A stretch of DNA of 64,000 bases from Cheiracanthium punctorium (Eukaryota > Arthropoda > Arachnida > Araneae > Cheiracanthiidae), in assembly GCA_038373885.1 (NCBI GenBank), contig JAWZYV010013175.1, positions 186,001 to 250,000 on the forward strand, given 5' to 3'. The translations under genes were made by a program, and so were the position numbers. The first letter of the stretch is position 1, and the number at the start of each line of letters is the position of its first letter. The notes beneath the pieces were generated by a model that saw only the letters and a list, made by a program, of their open reading frames with translations, was not told the origin of the DNA and did not search any database. Shown here one piece after another: positions 10,684-25,045 of the stretch.

Positions 10684-13600
10684 TATTAACAGACATCCTG
10701 CTATAAAATTCCTTCAATTTTAGAGGTTATACTCGAATATTTTATGAATATAAACGGTAATGTGCAATTACTGTCAATTTTACCTATTATTTTGCCATAC
10801 ATTATGACTGTATAACTGCGCACAAACGATTTGATTAATGAAGAGATTAGTAGAGACGATTCTTATATATTTTACAACATTTTAACTAAACCCTAATGTG
10901 ATGAAAATATCAATTTGTAAAAAAAGATAGTCACCCATTTCGCATTTATTTAGAGAAAAAGCATTATTTATCTTTTCTATTTCTTTTGAATATTTTTAAT
11001 GGAATATCATTACTATTGTGAATGGTCAGAGCTCTAAAATTACGAATTTGAGGTTTCTAAATTTTAGAAAATAAGTTTTTGATAAAAATTAATCATTTTC
11101 AAAGTAATAAATTATAGTTAAGATATATTGTAAAAGATATTGAAACTGAACAATTATTTTTTAAATCTGCGTTTCACAAATCGATATATCGCTGATTAAT
11201 ATTGACATCTATTTGTTATTTAAAAGCTCATGGCAATTCAAATCATTCATTTGATATACCTCTTGTTCATGAAAATAATGTTTCTTTGCATCAATGAGTC
11301 CAAAATCATCTAAATTTAATAGTTTTAGTAGTTTGGTATAGTAATAATAGCAAAATGAGTGTGTTAAGTCAAGAAATCGAGCTATTTCACCAGATTCCGA
11401 GGAAAACTCTTTTAGTATTAATGTAACTCTTAAACGTAACTCTTTTAGGTGATTTATAGATTACACAGCTACTCCATCTTTCCACATATATGAAACCATT
11501 TACAAATAAAGCAAGCGTTATTTTTGAATGTGGTTTTATCCTTGAATCAAATTTATAATTATCCACATTGTTGCATTATTTTCAGTTACACTTCCGTTTT
11601 CCAATCCATATATGTATTTCAAGTTTTTTAAAAGCATTAAAGTTGGTAATAATAAATAAAAGATTCTTATTTATAATAAATGAAACTTAATTGTACAGAG
11701 CATCCTAAAAGTTCCCGTACTGACTCCATATGGATATTATTGGCATATACATTTCACTAAACTTATTTGCAACTTTCATACGATTTACGTTCAAAAGATT
11801 TCTTAAATAGCGCCACTCTCTGATTTCGTGATGAGCTTATTTCACTATGAATAATAAAATTTCATTGAACTTTTCTCTTATAGAACTTAAACACTAAAAG
11901 AAAGAAAACCAAAAAAATAATATGCAAGCAATGATAAGCAGGCAAAAAAAAATTATATTTAAAAAAAATCACTGACAATGCGTTCCTTAAGTTGAAGTGC
12001 GGCAACTTTAAGGACACACAGTAATATATATATCGGTTTTTGGAGCATGTCAGAAAGCTGATTACATATAAAAATCAATAAAGGAATTTTTAAAGAGATT
12101 TCCCGACTGACTGTGTGATTCAAATACGATTTACGAATGCAATACAAGCTGCATATAGTGCAAGCACATAGCACTATATGGTAGAAGACCGTAGTATTTG
12201 ATATTAGAAAATTATTTTCTTAGAGTTTCAGAAATCCACACAGGTAAATGCGTTACTAATGAATAACATAGTAATGAATTACTTCAATAGAAATATCACC
12301 TGACAGGCATGTGTAGTTTTACTGGCTTTAAGAAAGTACATCATTGAAATATCCCCCATTGGCGAACTTCACTATTTTATTTTTAATTCATCATACGTTT
12401 CCTTTAATTACGTGCAACTGAAATTTTGTTTCATGGTGGGGGCATACGCCTCTATCCTGTTCAATATTCGGTGTCCTGTGTACAGTATTCGGTGAAAGAA
12501 AAATTCTATAAGCACTTTAAAAAGGGAAACTATATTGCGAAAAGTTAACGTTGAATGCAGTCATTCGAAAGTACTTTATATCCATTAGTAAAAATATTCT
12601 TCTTTAATAAAATATTAATCTAACTCAACAAATCATTTCAAAACTTTGTATGCGTTATGAATTATTAAAAATTTTCTACTGAATAGGTGCGTATAATTTA
12701 GTCCGATAATTTTAAATATTGCTTTACCTAAGATAAATCACAGTATAATCATCGGTACTATATAAATAAGCCAGCGATACGCTTAAGTTTTATAATGAGT
12801 AAGCCGCAATCCTAGAAAATTTTATCAAACGCAATTCCCCGTGGCATATTTAAATAGATTTTCTTCACATGTAAATGCACCATTCATTATAATCTTAACA
12901 AATAAAGACCAAATGAACCTGCTGAAACCAGTTCAGACATTAAATATTGACTACCCTTTAAACCATGTGTGAGTGCAGTAGCTTTCACTGCGTAGGTGTG
13001 CAAAATATAGGCCGATAATTTAAAATTTATTTACCTATTGAAAATAAAAATATCTGCCTGTATGAAGTAAAAATAATAGGTAGTAAGCTATCTACAGAGG
13101 CTCACGGAAGTTTTCGTGCGATAAATTTTTCTGTTCTAACTTTTTCTTTTAGAAAAATTTCTTAATGATGTAATCGAGTAAGTTCTAGCTTTCGACTTCC
13201 TATATGGTGCACAGCTAATATTTAGTAAAAGTGTAATTAAATGAAATACCAAGCGTGAATTTCACAAAGCAGAAGTTTGGCGACAGGCTTTGAAAGCAGA
13301 AGTTTTGAGATGATTCGAATTTACCAAACTTTTATTGAAATTAACCGTCTTAATGTAACAAAATGCAGCAATATATAGTACGTAGGTATATCTCCTTTTT
13401 CTTTCAAGACTGCATCGAATCGTATCGGCCTGGAATGCGTAAGCCAGCATAATGTGGAGCTACGAAAGTTTTACTCATCCCGATTAAAGATCCTGAAATA
13501 ATTTTACTTTTGAAGAATGTTTCCGTGTCCCGAGTTTCTTTTCACTATGTGATTGTAGAAGTGTTAAATTAGGCTCACGTCAAGTGACAGACTCGGCCAT

Positions 13601-13712
13601 TAGAATGCATAAATTTTTCTGGCTCTAAGATAATTTTTTACCATTTTGAAAATCACTGTATTGCTGAGACATTCACTATTTCTTTTACGTTTCGTCTCCT
13701 TGAAGAATCTTT
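10684..13712. other. AT-rich DNA, minor direct repeat only
   Basis: No gene is supported. A block near 12684-12734 (TAGGTGCG..., CCGATAATTT..., TTTACCTA) recurs in diverged form at 12993-13042, about 309 bp downstream in the same orientation. It is too short and diverged to name. Confidence 0.4.
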
Positions 13713-13940
13713 TTATGAGAATAAGGCAGCATGTGATCTTATAAATTTTTTTAAACTCATCATTTCATCCATGTGTACGATGATGCTATCAAGATGGAAA
13801 TCACCCGAGATAATTTTTAATCTTGTTCCATGATTAACTGTTGGACTCAGGTACTGAGGATCCAATCTAGTGTCTTTTAGACGATGAATATGACGTCGGT
13901 CATCACTTTCAAATAACTGAATTTTAATTCGACGTTTCAT
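13713..13940 (-). pseudogene. Tc1-like transposase fragment (catalytic-domain start)
   Basis: The minus-strand product carries the signature segment of Tc1-family transposases that follows the first catalytic aspartate. It contains LFESDDRRHIHR, then RLDPQYLSPTVNHG, matching the family pattern LFGSDG..YV.R ... TVKHGG. The stretch after it (ISGDFHLDSIIVHMDEMM) fits the position of the VWGCFS...G.I..IDG region but is strongly diverged. A stop ends the frame about 75 codons in. The expected LPY region seems to continue in another frame toward about 13690. The upstream DNA-binding domain was not found in frame. Only a broken internal fragment of the usual 340-aa enzyme remains. Confidence 0.6.
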
Positions 13941-14833
13941 ACTTTTTTATGAAATATTTGGTTGATCACGTTTCATGCTCCTTAGGAAATTTCAATCGGA
14001 TCTTCGTATTCTTTGCCCAGATGATATGCGTCTTTTCAGGGACCCTTACACGCAATGCAGAGGATGCAACCTTATACTCAGAAAAAGATACCTATTGAAT
14101 GAATGATTCAGCAGAGCAATGATTTACGCACATTTCCGAAATGGTAAATAAATAAATTACAGCTAAGAAAATTAAAGTTTTGGACAGGCCGACTCAGGTA
14201 TCTGATCGCAATCCGATTGCGGGAATAAACCGGAAGAAAAGTCGGGACATGCGAGCATTTTTCAAAAACCGAATCCCTTCAGTATCTTTAATCATGATCG
14301 ACAAACGCAGGTGGAAACTTCCTAGGTCCACCTTAGAAAGTTTTTATTTCCATGGACAGACGATGTGGCGCAGTCCTCAAAGCAAAAGTATAGTCGTAAT
14401 GGAATAGCCAATTAGCCATGAAAATTTATTTTATTAAGCAGAATATTCTTTGTCCTGGATCACATTCACAAATTTTTAAGGTTTGGTACAGCAAAAATTT
14501 ATTACAGTAAGCGGTATATTATTTTAATTGATATTCTACAAGGCGTACTCGACTGTATATTAAACTAAATAATAAATACTGTCGTTCGGATGACAGATTG
14601 GAATGAAAGATTAGAAAAGCTGGATGGTCTAAAATTTTCTGTTTTTAATTCTTTAATATTATTCTTGGTGTTGTTTCAAATTAACGATTTTCAAACACAT
14701 TATTAATTACGCACCACGCAGGGTGACTAAAGTTACCAATTACATATTTACATCATTAACAAAGTTTTGCTTACAGAACAAGCTGGAAGAGAATATCATA
14801 TCATCTCAAATCTTTTGCGAGCTAATGTTGATC

Positions 14834-14836
<3 letters not shown>

Positions 14837-14870
<34 letters not shown>
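14837..14870. repeat. (TA)n microsatellite
   Basis: An uninterrupted TA dinucleotide tract that directly abuts the 3' side of the SINE head read on the minus strand. Confidence 0.9.
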
Positions 14871-14871
<1 letters not shown>

Positions 14872-14960
14872 CCGCCCAGTAGGGGATCGAACCCCGGCCG
14901 CCGGGAGTTCAACCCGAAACCGGAGTACGGTGCTATACCCACCATACAACTCGGTCGGTG
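14871..14960 (-). mobile_element. tRNA-derived SINE head
   Basis: Read on the minus strand, the block has a perfect pol III B box, GGTTCGATCCC (14883-14893), in a GC-rich context. A weaker A-box-like TGGTGGGTATAG lies about 40 bp upstream. The strong B box and GC content against AT-rich flanks suggest a tRNA-derived SINE. It does not fold as a functional tRNA by eye. Confidence 0.55.
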
Positions 14961-17900
14961 TATATAGATATATATCTATGAAAAAATCAAAACAGGAACT
15001 TAATAAAAATATATAAACACCAATATTGTGGCTGTCCGTACATTTAAAGTCAGTTTTAGATAAAAATATAATAAGTTCGAAAATTTCTAAGAAAAAACTA
15101 TTCTTGCATGTCTCACTACGGTAGTAAAGTGATTCATAAAACGCAATTAATACAAATGAATTTTTATCACCGGATAAAACTGATTCATGTTTCGTTTGTC
15201 GCCTACCAGAGTTTTTAGACCTTTTTGTCATCGAAGAGTTAATGTAATACCTTGTGATTCCCCACTAATATTCTAGTTAAGTTAGTATTTTTCATTATCT
15301 AAGACAGTATTTATTACTATCATATAGTAAAAAGCAACAACATAATATTATTGTTACATGTTAGATCAAAATAGTAGGTTAAGGATTAGAGTCGTATAAC
15401 AACAATTACCTGCTTCACCCTAAAAAAGAATGTAGAATGGAATTTTCACAAAATATTGATTGTAAGATATCGCTCTGTAAAATTTAAAATTTGTAACTCG
15501 ATTTTAACAGAAACGAATCGCTATGTAATATTCCAAAGTTGTAACTCGATTGAAAGTACGAAAAAAGATTAATCACTGAATTTCGAAAAGCGCGAAAGTT
15601 TTATAAAACTCTAAAATTTTATTCTAAATTAGCAACATTGTTATAAATGTTCTTCAGATAAAGCGCTCTCTAAACAATTATTTTGATTCTCTTTTAAATT
15701 AAAAATTAAATTTTTTATTCTAAATAGAGTATAAAATTTCTTTACGTATGTGACTTTTAAATATTTAAAAAATATAAGTAATGGTAATTCATAGTTCTAT
15801 CGGCTGCTGACATTTAGCCTTTCTAAAAGTGTTTAACATTAGGTTGTGAGGGATTTTCGTTTAATATATTATGTTCGAGAGATTTATGCATTTTTTTTTT
15901 TACTCTAATATTTGGAAAAGCAAAGTTACAATCCAAAAGTTTCACACCCACTGGAAGCTAGCCTTTCCGTGAAGCAAATGTATGGCTGCAAATGCTTGTC
16001 TATTTGGGGAGATTCCAAATTGAAGCAGAAATAAAGATGTGCTGCTCAAACAAAGCTCTGCATAAAATTAACGAATGCCCTAATGGGAAAAACAAAGGAT
16101 TCGATATTACAGTACGTGTTGCCTAGGGGCTCGTCGAAACTTTTTCTTGGCTGCTAATAGCGAAATATCTTTACTTTCCGTAACCGCCCCGTACTCCATG
16201 ATACACATTTTAGAAAAAATAAATAAACATTATGTACATGAAAACTGACATAGGAGACTTGATTTGTACTCGAGAATTTTTTTGAGAATGTGTACAACGT
16301 AAATATATTCGTAGTATGTCTTTTTACGTAACATCTAAACATTTTGAACCTATTACTGTCAAGAGCCATTTAAATGCGGGATGCTCAAATTTTAGTATTT
16401 TCACTCTGAGTCTGAAAATTGTGTAGACCTAATTTAATTTTTCCTATCCTTAATTCATAAGTTGCCAATGACCCCACAGAAACTTCGATGCTACCGGGAA
16501 TTAATTTTACTTTCTGAAAATTGCTTACTTTCCTCGTAGATAAACCCATATTGATTATTAATTAAATGATGCTATTTCAAATAAATATTTCCGCATTGAT
16601 ATTCTAAATTATAACCTATGAAAGTAATTGTATGTAAATTGCTAATATCATTTATTCAAAGCAAATCATGAAATTAGCTATCCATACAATTGAAATAAAA
16701 TAATTAGACCAGTAACAGTTTATTTAAAGAGTATTTGTTATAAATTTTCGCTTACTTAAGGTTTAATATTAATAATTAATTAATATCTAGAGCAAAATTA
16801 CTAATCATCGTTTATAAAACATTGAAATGTTTTATGCGATTTTTGCAGGAACGGGTTTAAATTTTGTATAAATGGCAAAATAACTGTCAGAGACAACCTA
16901 ATTTCATCTACAGATGTATAAACAAAGGAAAACTTCGTAAACAATTAAAATAATAGTTAAAAGCTTACGTAATCTAACAAAACTTGTATTCACAAAAAAG
17001 AAAGGAGATCAGATAATGGAAATTACAGAAGAAATTGATTATTTAAGGTAGAATTTTACTCATTTAAGCTGCTTTTTGTCGTAGATTGATTGCACTTGAA
17101 ATATTTTACACATGTTGTAGAAATAATGCCATGATGAGAAGTTGCATTATTTTTAGTAAAAATTAATTTATTGGATTAACTTTTAATACGTTATTATTTT
17201 CGTAAGTGCAGATGTTTACAAAATTTTCTCTAGGTTGCCATATCGATGAAGGCTGCATTTAAATACAATAAAATGCCAAAAATTAATTAAAGCTGGTAAA
17301 ATGCCTCCATTTGAAAAATGTCAAATTTAGAATTTTCAGAGGCATAATCTATTTCAGTTTTCAGAACCCATTTCGACAGGTAGCGTGTAACACCAAGTAA
17401 AATAAGACAAACATTGGAACATCATCTGTGAATTAACAGTAGCTATAGAGAACCCAACAAATCAGTAAAATATTTGTTTTCGAAATAACTTTGTTAAAAT
17501 TTATACGTGCACAGGTGTGAATATTTACGTGAAATTTCACACAGTGCAAGTAATGACCATTGCAATCTCCGTGCAACCATTTTTTGCGTTTCGTGCAGTG
17601 TATCAAATCACAACCCAAGCCTTTTTTAATGTATCTTTTACATACAGCACAAATTTATTCTGACATTAAATTAATTATTATATTGAATTTAATTTGATAC
17701 TAACGAAGACTCACAATCTGCTTTCCTTTTTCTGTTTCGAGACAATATCTGTATGATAATAAAATGCGAATTATATATGTTTAAATTCTCCAATTTATTT
17801 TATATTTAAGGAGCGTATGTAAAACTGTAACACATATACATTATTTGTAATGCAAAGTATTATATAAAAGTATTAAATATTATGATAGATAAAATAATAT

Positions 17901-20900
17901 ATAATTATAATTACTATAATATTTTAATTGTTGATTTTATCTATACTTTACATTAAATTATTACGTTATATGAAATATAAATTAAATTTAAATTTTTTTA
18001 TTTAATATGTTTCTGAATCATGCTGGGTCTTCTACCAATTATAGAGTGATGACTCGCACACTTACTTCCGTATTGGGGCAAGGTTATGGTGGCCTATTCT
18101 GCTTGCTTTGTGTTTGTAATAGAATGCAGACCGCAATTAAATAGATAATATTTCAATTAAAATAAAATGTCCATTAATTGACACTAAATATTAGAAACGA
18201 AGTATTATAATACTCAGGAGTTTAAACTTTCATGCGATCCAAACAGAACGGCGAGTAACAGAAATGAATTAAGATGAATGTACAATCCTTGTGTATACTG
18301 GGACAAGAATTTTCACGCAAGAGGAACGATATTGCTATCTGTTGGCGCATAAAAGTACTAGCAACAAACGCGTCTTCTCACAACTCAATGTTCGTTGTGA
18401 AAACGTAAAAAAATCCTTTCATGTCCATATAGATTTACATCTAATGGATTATAAAATCATTATGTAAGGTTAAATAATGATGTAAATATTTCTTTTCTCA
18501 ATTTATTCATAAAAACTGTAGACTTTTTAAAGTAAAATATTTAATAATTTTAGTTGTCCTTTTTGAATAATCAAATCAAAGTTAATCTAAAGATGTGTAA
18601 CTTAAAATGGGGACCAAATAAGAAAATAAATTCTTGCAAATCATCATCACAGGGAAAATAATCAAAAATACCTTTTTATCTGAAATGTTTAATTTGTATT
18701 GTAAGCCATCATTCTACTTAAATGAACATTCATGGTTTATTTCTTTAAAGATTTTTCTCTAATTATTTGGAACTAATTATACTACTTAAATACGCTAAAA
18801 ATGCTGATATCATTAAATCAAAGGGTTTTGTGTTCACAGTTAAAGGAATATTTCTTCTCGCATTAAAAATAAATAAATAAATAAATAGAATAAAATTCGG
18901 TATTATTTTAATTTTTAATTAAAATAAAAAATCTTATCTTTTAAATAACGGTATTTTAGACTGAAAATAAATGATTTTGTGTTTAAGATTGAACTTTAAT
19001 GCTCAAATAATTAACAAATGTTCTTCTTCCACTGATTAAATTTTTAATTACTCATGCAACACAGTCATTGTTAAACAAACTGTGATAAGGTCTATTTATG
19101 AAAAACAATGTACTTTACTTAAGCGAATAATATTATGTTTAATTATATATAGACAGTTTTATGTTTATATAATGATGTAAATTTTGGCATAAATTAATAT
19201 AATTGGATTATTTGAAAGATTCATGAAAATAGGTACTCATTATTATTTTTATTACTGTTTCTTTTTACTTCAAAATATATGGGACATTGTCAAAAAATGC
19301 TAAAAAGCACTTGCCTTGTTTTCCGTGCAATTTATATTTTTGTCCTTGATATATATACATGGATTTTTATAAATAAGAACTAGTAGCAAAGAGTATACTA
19401 AACTAAAATTTGTAAAAAAAAAATCTCATTTGATTTTTGTTTCTTGAAAAGGTACTCTCTTTGTAACATATGCGAGTAGACGGGCGAGTAGTTATTAGGT
19501 GATAATTTAAATGACTGAATTTTAATGCTTTACTACATTTATTTTATTTCCTTTCTGCGAAATTAGGTTTGTAAATGATTATTTTAACTTTTGTTTGTCA
19601 CTGAACGAAAACAAAAAAAGTAAATTAAATTAATTATTAAAATTATAAGTACCCAGAGTGGGGCAAAAGCTTTTAAAAACGGAAATTCATTAAAAAATAC
19701 AATAATAAGTAAACGATTGTGATTTATATCAACACGATTAAATAATTATAAGACTTTTTTAATCAAAAGTTTGCATCATATTCCTTCTGCCAAAAACTTT
19801 TTAAACTATAATATTTTTGTGATATGTCCTATCCCTCTTTTTTTCTTTTTAATTTTGCACGAATTTTGAAACATTGCAAATGAACAAGCTCGACATATGT
19901 ATATACAGGGTGTTTAAAGTTAACAGTGTCCGACAGCTAATTTCTGAATCGTTCGTCAAAAGTGTGTACTCTCAATTCCAAAAATATATTAAATTTGTTA
20001 AATCAATATCTCAGATACATTTAAAATTCAAATCTAATTCCTCTAAAATTTGCAAAATGTTTAATTTTATACAGCTTTTGGTCCTATCAGTTATATTTAG
20101 GAAAAATCTCCTTACACGATATCATGTAAAAAAATCCTCATACGACTAAAATTCATCTAGTTACAGCAACTTAAATTTAGAGCATTTTTTCAGCTGCGAA
20201 ACAGGGGTTGTAATAATTTGAATTGCAAAACAATTAATACAATGTTTGACCCTTGTAACATACATTAGCAATTTTGTTTACTTTTTCGTGCTTATAGATT
20301 TCACTAAACAAGAGTCAAGATTTAACTATGTATAACAAGCCTAAGAAACATGAAAATATAACTTGCATTGATATTGAATTTTTTTAAGCGAATAAGTTTT
20401 TAGAAAGAACTTTTAAAAAAAGCATTTGCTTTTGTTAAATAACATAAAGTGAAAGAGCAATGGTATAAATTATTATATTAAACATGGAATTAGAAAATGA
20501 CCCATTTAAAAATACTAATACTTGCACATTAAAATCTAAAAAATCAAAGTCTTCGTGTACTATGCGTTGCATGTTTAATGCTACACATAATAGCAATTCA
20601 ATAAGTCTGAAGGAGTAGTTGATTCTTTATTCTACATTTTATTCCTCAAGAAATCCCATAGAAAGTTACCTAAGAAGTTTGACTGCCGTACCCAATTATA
20701 CAACTGTTTCCAAATTTATGAGTTAAACAGCAACAGGCTTCAGTGATTTATTGACTGGAGAGCCATCATGATTAAAAAAAAAATTGGGATAAATCCCTTA
20801 TTGAGACATATTCGTACACGAAGTCAGTCACTAGAACCTATAGAATCTGAGCATACCTTTTGGATGCAAAAGCGCGATCGAAATAAAAATTGTCGAATTT

Positions 20901-22490
20901 AGGTCTTCCATATGACATACCAAACATTTACCAACTTACTCAATGTATGCTGAATCGGATGATTTGCAGGTTTTCCAGGGAGAAATAGTGACTTTTTTGT
21001 GTATTTACAGCACCCTTTCTTGTAAATTTTTACCAATCGGTCCATATAATATCACTAACGAAATGGCTGGTTATCGTTTTCCTAATTAAAAATAAAATTG
21101 TAGAAATCAAATCAACGTCCTTTACCTCCATGCAATGACACTTGTGCTATTGATATATATCAAACCATAGGATGATATGTATATCAAACCATATGTACTA
21201 CTTTTCAGGCTCTCACTAGATCCTGTGGAAATCTACGTAAATTAACGGCATTTGTGTATATTCATTTGTACTAAACATAATTTTTTGTTTTTAACTCTCC
21301 ATTAGCTACGAGCGTCATAGACCTTATATAAATAAAAACAAACTAAAAAAGGGGATTAAACACTAGTAAGGCATTAAAATGTGTTTATCGGCTGTCTAAG
21401 GGGCAGTTGTATTTCGACTCCGGCCGCACAAGAGGTGGGATAAAATAATAACTGAAAGTTCACGAACTGGCAATACTCAGGCAAAACTCCAAGTAGTTGA
21501 AACTTGGTTCTTTATTAGAGGTTAGTATATCTACCAAAATCCTTCGGTGGCAAGGATTTGGGGGAAAGGACTGCAAATTTTATTGCCTACTAGTCGCTGA
21601 TAAGTGCGATAAAATTGGACCTAGACTACAAACGTGACGTTACAGCGCTAAACAAATACGCCAAACAATTAAGAAATGGGCTCAAACATCCACGGCAGTA
21701 AAGCATAAATTTGTTCGTTAATTAAAAACCCAAAAAATTAGGTGCAGAAATTTAAAAAGTTTTCTAAAACGTGTCGAAGAAGAAAATCCCCAAAGATCAT
21801 TGTGTGAGAGACTGCTAGCCTAATCAAAATTAATAGACTTGTCCTTCAATACCTGCCAAGTCGGAATATTATAATAATTCGCAGCATTGAAGCCTTATAA
21901 AATCACAGCAGTCTTCACATTCGGCTCATACAAATTAAGGTTAACTAGCTATTAAAGTATTAAAGATAGCGAGCGTGCTTGAGTTTTTAGCTTATTAAAG
22001 TTTATCGCTGTAACGAAAAGTTTCAAGGAATTATTCAGGAACATCGAGAATTACATATGTACGTTTGGGGAGTTAGATATCGTTCTCAAATATTTATTAC
22101 GAGTATTTAAAATTTGTAAGCGAAACATTGAAATCGTTAACACACAAGTTTATGCTGAACTATATATCACCTGATTTTTACTAGATGTGTTTTAAGATAA
22201 AAGCTTTGGGTCGGATTTCTTTCTTTCGTAAAATATATATTTTTTGTATAATTAAAAATAAAATGTCTATGAAATGTATTTTTAGGGAAAAAATGAATTT
22301 GTAAAATGTTTAAAAATTAATTTTCAATTTTTTGTCCTACACCCTATGCAAACCTATAATACTATTATAATAAAGTTCACATGAACAAAAGTAATTGTAG
22401 TTTATTGAAATACATTTGTATTCTATAGTTTGATAATAATTATACTAATACATTCATTATTTGTATTTACAAAAATGTTGAAGAAACTGC
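14961..22490. other. 7.5 kb of AT-rich DNA with no supported gene
   Basis: No coding region is supported. It holds a 48-bp-period duplication at 15469-15552, a TACAGGGTGT end-like motif near 19906 without a partner, and a weak B-box-like site near 21413-21424. Everything else is low-complexity A/T-rich sequence. Confidence 0.45.
15469..15552. repeat. Two-copy tandem, period about 48 bp
   Basis: The block starting ATCGCT.TGTAA and ending GTAACTCGATT occurs at 15469 and again at 15517, with several substitutions between the copies. Confidence 0.6.
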
Positions 22491-22790
22491 GTCTCGCCGT
22501 GGCCTGGTTGCTAAGATCCGTTCCCTTAAGAACACAGAAAGTAAAGCCGCACCAGCTGGGCCAATGCTTGGGAGAGTGAACACCTCTCTCGGCTGGACTG
22601 CTATGGGACCGTGAACGCAAATAGGAGCTGGTGGTCTGTTCTGTCTGTTATTGGCTCCAATGTCCTACATGTTCAAACAATACCTCTTTCGGTTCCGATT
22701 CCAGGTGCTAGGTCTCTCATCTGAAATTGGTTCAAAATTAGGCGACCACTCAATGGGGGGGGGGCAACGTTGGTCTGCCTCTAGCGAATT
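22491..22790 (+). mobile_element. SINE-like dispersed repeat, copy 1
   Basis: This GC-richer block aligns over about 280 bp with 31511-31795 in the same orientation. Shared anchors include GTGGCCT near the start, ACCGTG.ACGC in the middle, CAATGTCC, and TTTCAAAATTAGG near the end. The start (TGGCCTGGTTGCTAAG) resembles a tRNA A-box region, and GGTTCCGATTCC at about 22694 resembles a B box but is far from it. A SINE or other short retroposon is inferred. Confidence 0.55.
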
Positions 22791-24667
22791 AAATGACCAA
22801 CATCTTCGGTCATCGTAGCGGTGAAGCTTCCAAGCAGGCCGGTAACCAGGCCATGGTTACCGGCAAGGAAGGGGCAAAATGTTCAATAAATTTTTCACAT
22901 TTGCCAAACCTATATATCTGTCGGGAGCATAAAAAATATTATCTTTAAGAATAGGAATATTTACCAGTGTTGATAAACATTTAATTACTTTGAATCAGAC
23001 AAATTTTTAAATGACAAATCCTAAAATTTAATTGAAACAAAACTGAGGAAGACAAACTCTTCTACGTCTTCAAACGTTCTACAAACTCTTCTACGCCTTT
23101 TAGCAGACTGTAAATGATTAAGATTATACTTCCCCCCACGTAAGACCCATATCGTAAACGCATTAATGTAAAAAAATGGCAAAATTTTAACTGCATAAAC
23201 ATGTTTCTGAAATCCTTAAATCAATATTCTCTCCTAAAGAGAATATAATGCTTAGATATATAAATATATTCCGGAGTATTCAGGAAAGATTTGGATCATT
23301 GATGCTTGCATGAAAAGAGTCGCTAAGTATTTCATTGCCGAGGACATTAGAGGTCATATTCGCATTTTCCAGGATTTATTATGCATGCGAAATAGCAGAA
23401 AGTGTCCCTTAAAATGTACGTTGGTGCGACGTTTCAGTGAAAAGTTTAGGCGTTAGTTCACTAATATTTAGGAAAACGATCCTCTTACCTTGATATAATG
23501 TACATCTGATACTGGCACACAAATAAATTACACGGTAGAATCCCATGGAAAGCTGTGGCGAGAAAAATAAAATGATGAGACGGATTTAAAAAATGCGTAA
23601 AGCATTAGAATATTTTTGTGGGAATTTCATTGAAATTTGAGATATTATGCAGGGATTTTCGGAATTTAACCGTTAGCAGAAACTCTGAAGTTTTGTTTGC
23701 CATTAGTGGCATGGAAGAATTTTCTCGACAGATTAGCATGATGATCGATGCATGTTATAATATCTCGAATTCCAAATGAACGAAAAATTAATATTTTAGT
23801 ATTTTAAGTATTAGTTTTACTACTACTTTTTTACTAATGGGTAAAATTTAGGTTTATTCCATTAGCATGAGTGAGTCTTGCTAACGGTCATGCAAACATA
23901 ATTATAATTAAAGGAATTATTATTATGTTTGTATGAGTGTTACTTATATTCATATGTTAAAAGCATGTTTTGAGTATAGCAAAGGGATTCACCCATCAGT
24001 GCAAAATGTGGGCTAATTGGGCGTTCATACAAAAACAATTTATAATTCTGAAAATTTGCAAGTGTATTTTCTTTTTAATCATTACATACACTTTAAATAC
24101 TTCAAAATAAATAACCATTTGCAGATATGACGTAGCTATATTTTTACTCCATAATATACGCATTTATATGCAACATTTCAGCCTGTTAAATTAAATGATT
24201 TAGGAAAAAATCGCGAACGGTTTCTGCACTTTACTTATGCACAGAATATGTCCAATTTAGCCTTCATTTTGTAGACATATAATAAAATATTCGGTGCATT
24301 ACTATGTATTCATTAATATACGACCATCATTCAAAATTTTGACTGAGCAATAAAAAAGATACATTTAAGTTTTTGCTTGTACTGATGCTTGTGTCCCCCT
24401 TTTTAGGCATAAATGATCAGTGCTTCCTGTTTGTTACCACCGTGATTTAGGCAGAGCTTATCAGTACCAAATAACGTAAGAAATTTTTTTTCACAGTGCT
24501 TTATAATATGTCCAATTAGTAAGGAAAAAATAAATAAATTCTTCCTCTCTGTTCGAAATGGGGTAGAAATTGAGAATATTTTGCAGGCTTTTAGAAGAGA
24601 ACACTCAGCAAGAAGGTGAATAAAAAAAAAACGTGAATCCTTTATTTAGGATTTGTTTAGAGTTTTT
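22791..24667. other. AT-rich DNA with one GC hairpin
   Basis: No gene is supported. A perfect 10-bp GC-rich hairpin (GCCGGTAACC at 22838-22847, its complement at 22855-22864, loop 7 nt) lies just after the SINE-like repeat. Confidence 0.45.
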
Positions 24668-25045
24668 TATTTTTTTTAATATACCACTCTGACAATTAAA
24701 TAACTGGACTAGAGAGTCTTAAAGATTAATGTCATTGGAAAAAATATACAAATACCTTTTAGTTCTCATCAACATAGCCCCCACCCCTTCCCTATCAATA
24801 TATATGTGCATACAAATTTTTCACTGCTCAAAGCAGTATTGAAGGTCTTTAGGTGTCACCTTCTTAAGTAAGTCTGGAATTTTTGCCTTCATCTCTTCTA
24901 CAGACTGAGCATATGTTGCATTCCATGAACTTTTCAGGTCAACCAGAACGGTCTTCAACAACCTTCCGACCTTCTGAAAATTGTTTGTGCCATTCAAAAA
25001 TTTGATTACTATTTGACTATTGTGACCAGTCAAAAATATTTTCAA
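24668..25045 (-). pseudogene. Internally deleted mariner-type transposase relic
   Basis: The minus-strand frame from 25045 begins like a mariner N-terminal helix-turn-helix region (QIVIKFLNG ... FQKVGR). It then jumps directly to a C-terminal mariner motif, SVEEMKAKIPDLLKKVTPKDLQYCFEQ in outline (S45 to Q74), where the family has ...F..CF.QW. The expected Trp codon is TGA, so the frame stops there, while the sequence beyond the stop still resembles the enzyme's tail (IDREG near 24775). The whole DDD catalytic core is missing. The AT-rich stretch at 24672-24716 probably contains the 3' terminal region. Confidence 0.6.

Noticed and set aside
14180..14407. Plus-strand frame close to the Tc1 fragment, as the transposase N-terminus
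   Set aside because: No helix-turn-helix pattern is visible on either strand in this segment, so it is not joined to the Tc1 fragment.
19905..19930. TACAGGGTGT, resembling a transposon terminal repeat
   Set aside because: No inverted partner was found in the following kilobases.
21400..21440. B-box-like TTCGACTCC, as another SINE head
   Set aside because: No A box at suitable spacing and no second copy seen.
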